Origin: CAZFAT01 sp964517075
GTDB lineage: Bacteria; Acidobacteriota; Vicinamibacteria; Vicinamibacterales; SCN-69-37
DNA: 5,953 bases
Reading direction: 5' to 3'
NCBI GenBank assembly: GCA_964517075.1
Contig: CAZFAT010000331.1
Span: 1 to 5,953 of the forward strand
The stretch's first letter is position 1, and every line of letters begins with the position of its first letter. The position numbers and the translations under genes were made by a program. Below, one piece after another: positions 5,737 to 5,953 of the stretch. The notes below the pieces were generated by a model. The model worked only from the letters and a program-made list of their open reading frames with translations. It was not told the DNA's origin and searched no databases.

Positions 5737-5953
5737 ATGCTCCTTTCCCGCTCCTTGCGCAGGAAGCTCCTGGCGACGGCGTTGGGCGCCGCCGCGTTCC
5801 TCCTCGTCTACGAGGCCTCGGTGGTGGACTCGCGGTCGGTGCCCGCGGCCCGGCTGGCGGCGGCCGGCGCCGGCAGCCGGCTGGAGTTCACGGCAACGGC
5901 CTACTGCAAGGGTGAGACGACGGCCTCCGGTGTGGCGGTGCGGTCGGGTGTCG
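5737..5953 (+). CDS. Exported or membrane-anchored 3D-domain protein, N-terminal part
   Basis: The gene runs off the window end after 72 codons. The N-terminus MLLSRSLRRKLLATALGAAA has a basic start and a hydrophobic segment (about 11-25), as in a signal peptide or membrane anchor. No clear lipobox or AxA cleavage site is seen. A low-complexity Ala/Arg linker (about 28-50) follows. From residue 53, LEFTATAYCKGETTASGVAVRSGV matches the opening of the 3D domain (F-x-A-T-A-Y-C ... T-A-S-G), a double-psi beta-barrel found in MltA-type lytic transglycosylases and Rpf/YabE/YorM-like cell-wall proteins. The three aspartates that name the domain would lie beyond the window. The role is probably peptidoglycan cleavage or remodelling in the envelope. 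ATG 5737 has no strong Shine-Dalgarno sequence. Confidence 0.78.
   Translation, partial: MLLSRSLRRKLLATALGAAAFLLVYEASVVDSRSVPAARLAAAGAGSRLEFTATAYCKGETTASGVAVRSGV

Overview
This window is a GC-rich, gene-dense stretch of a bacterial chromosome. All genes lie on the + strand, and I see no mobile element, CRISPR array, tRNA or rRNA. Base composition and gene style are uniform, so I see no sign of recent transfer. The organism is inferred, not shown. The rplT-pheS-pheT order, a PheS with a four-cysteine insert, a PheT without its tRNA-binding domain, and a ZapB-like/ZapA pair followed by 6S RNA suggest an Acidobacteriota-like or other deep-branching GC-rich Gram-negative lineage.

Layout: (1) Bases 1-90 are the C-terminus of ribosomal protein L20 (rplT). 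(2) pheS (130-1185) and pheT (1182-3188) overlap by ATGA and encode the two subunits of phenylalanyl-tRNA synthetase. PheT is only 668 residues because the B2 OB-fold (EMAP-II-like) domain is cleanly absent. (3) A 91-residue coiled-coil ZapB-like protein (3204-3479) and ZapA (3514-3831) are two small FtsZ-ring factors. A perfect 8-bp hairpin lies between them and overlaps the first gene's stop codon. (4) The 249-base gap 3832-4080 holds a 6S RNA gene (ssrS, about 3881-4069) with its own likely promoter, recognised from conserved blocks and base pairing. (5) thiL (4081-5088), thiamine-monophosphate kinase, begins about 11 nt after the end of the 6S RNA and has no Shine-Dalgarno sequence. (6) A DUF2062 membrane protein follows (5101-5625). 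(7) A roughly 110-nt leader that can fold in alternative ways precedes a gene cut by the window end. That gene encodes a membrane-anchored or exported 3D-domain protein, probably a cell-wall enzyme.

The first half links translation (L20, PheRS) with cell-division factors and a global transcription regulator (6S RNA). The second half is cofactor synthesis plus envelope proteins. Known systems explain nearly everything. The points most worth checking are the domain-deleted PheT, the 6S-thiL junction, the zapB-zapA hairpin, and the leader before the 3D-domain gene.
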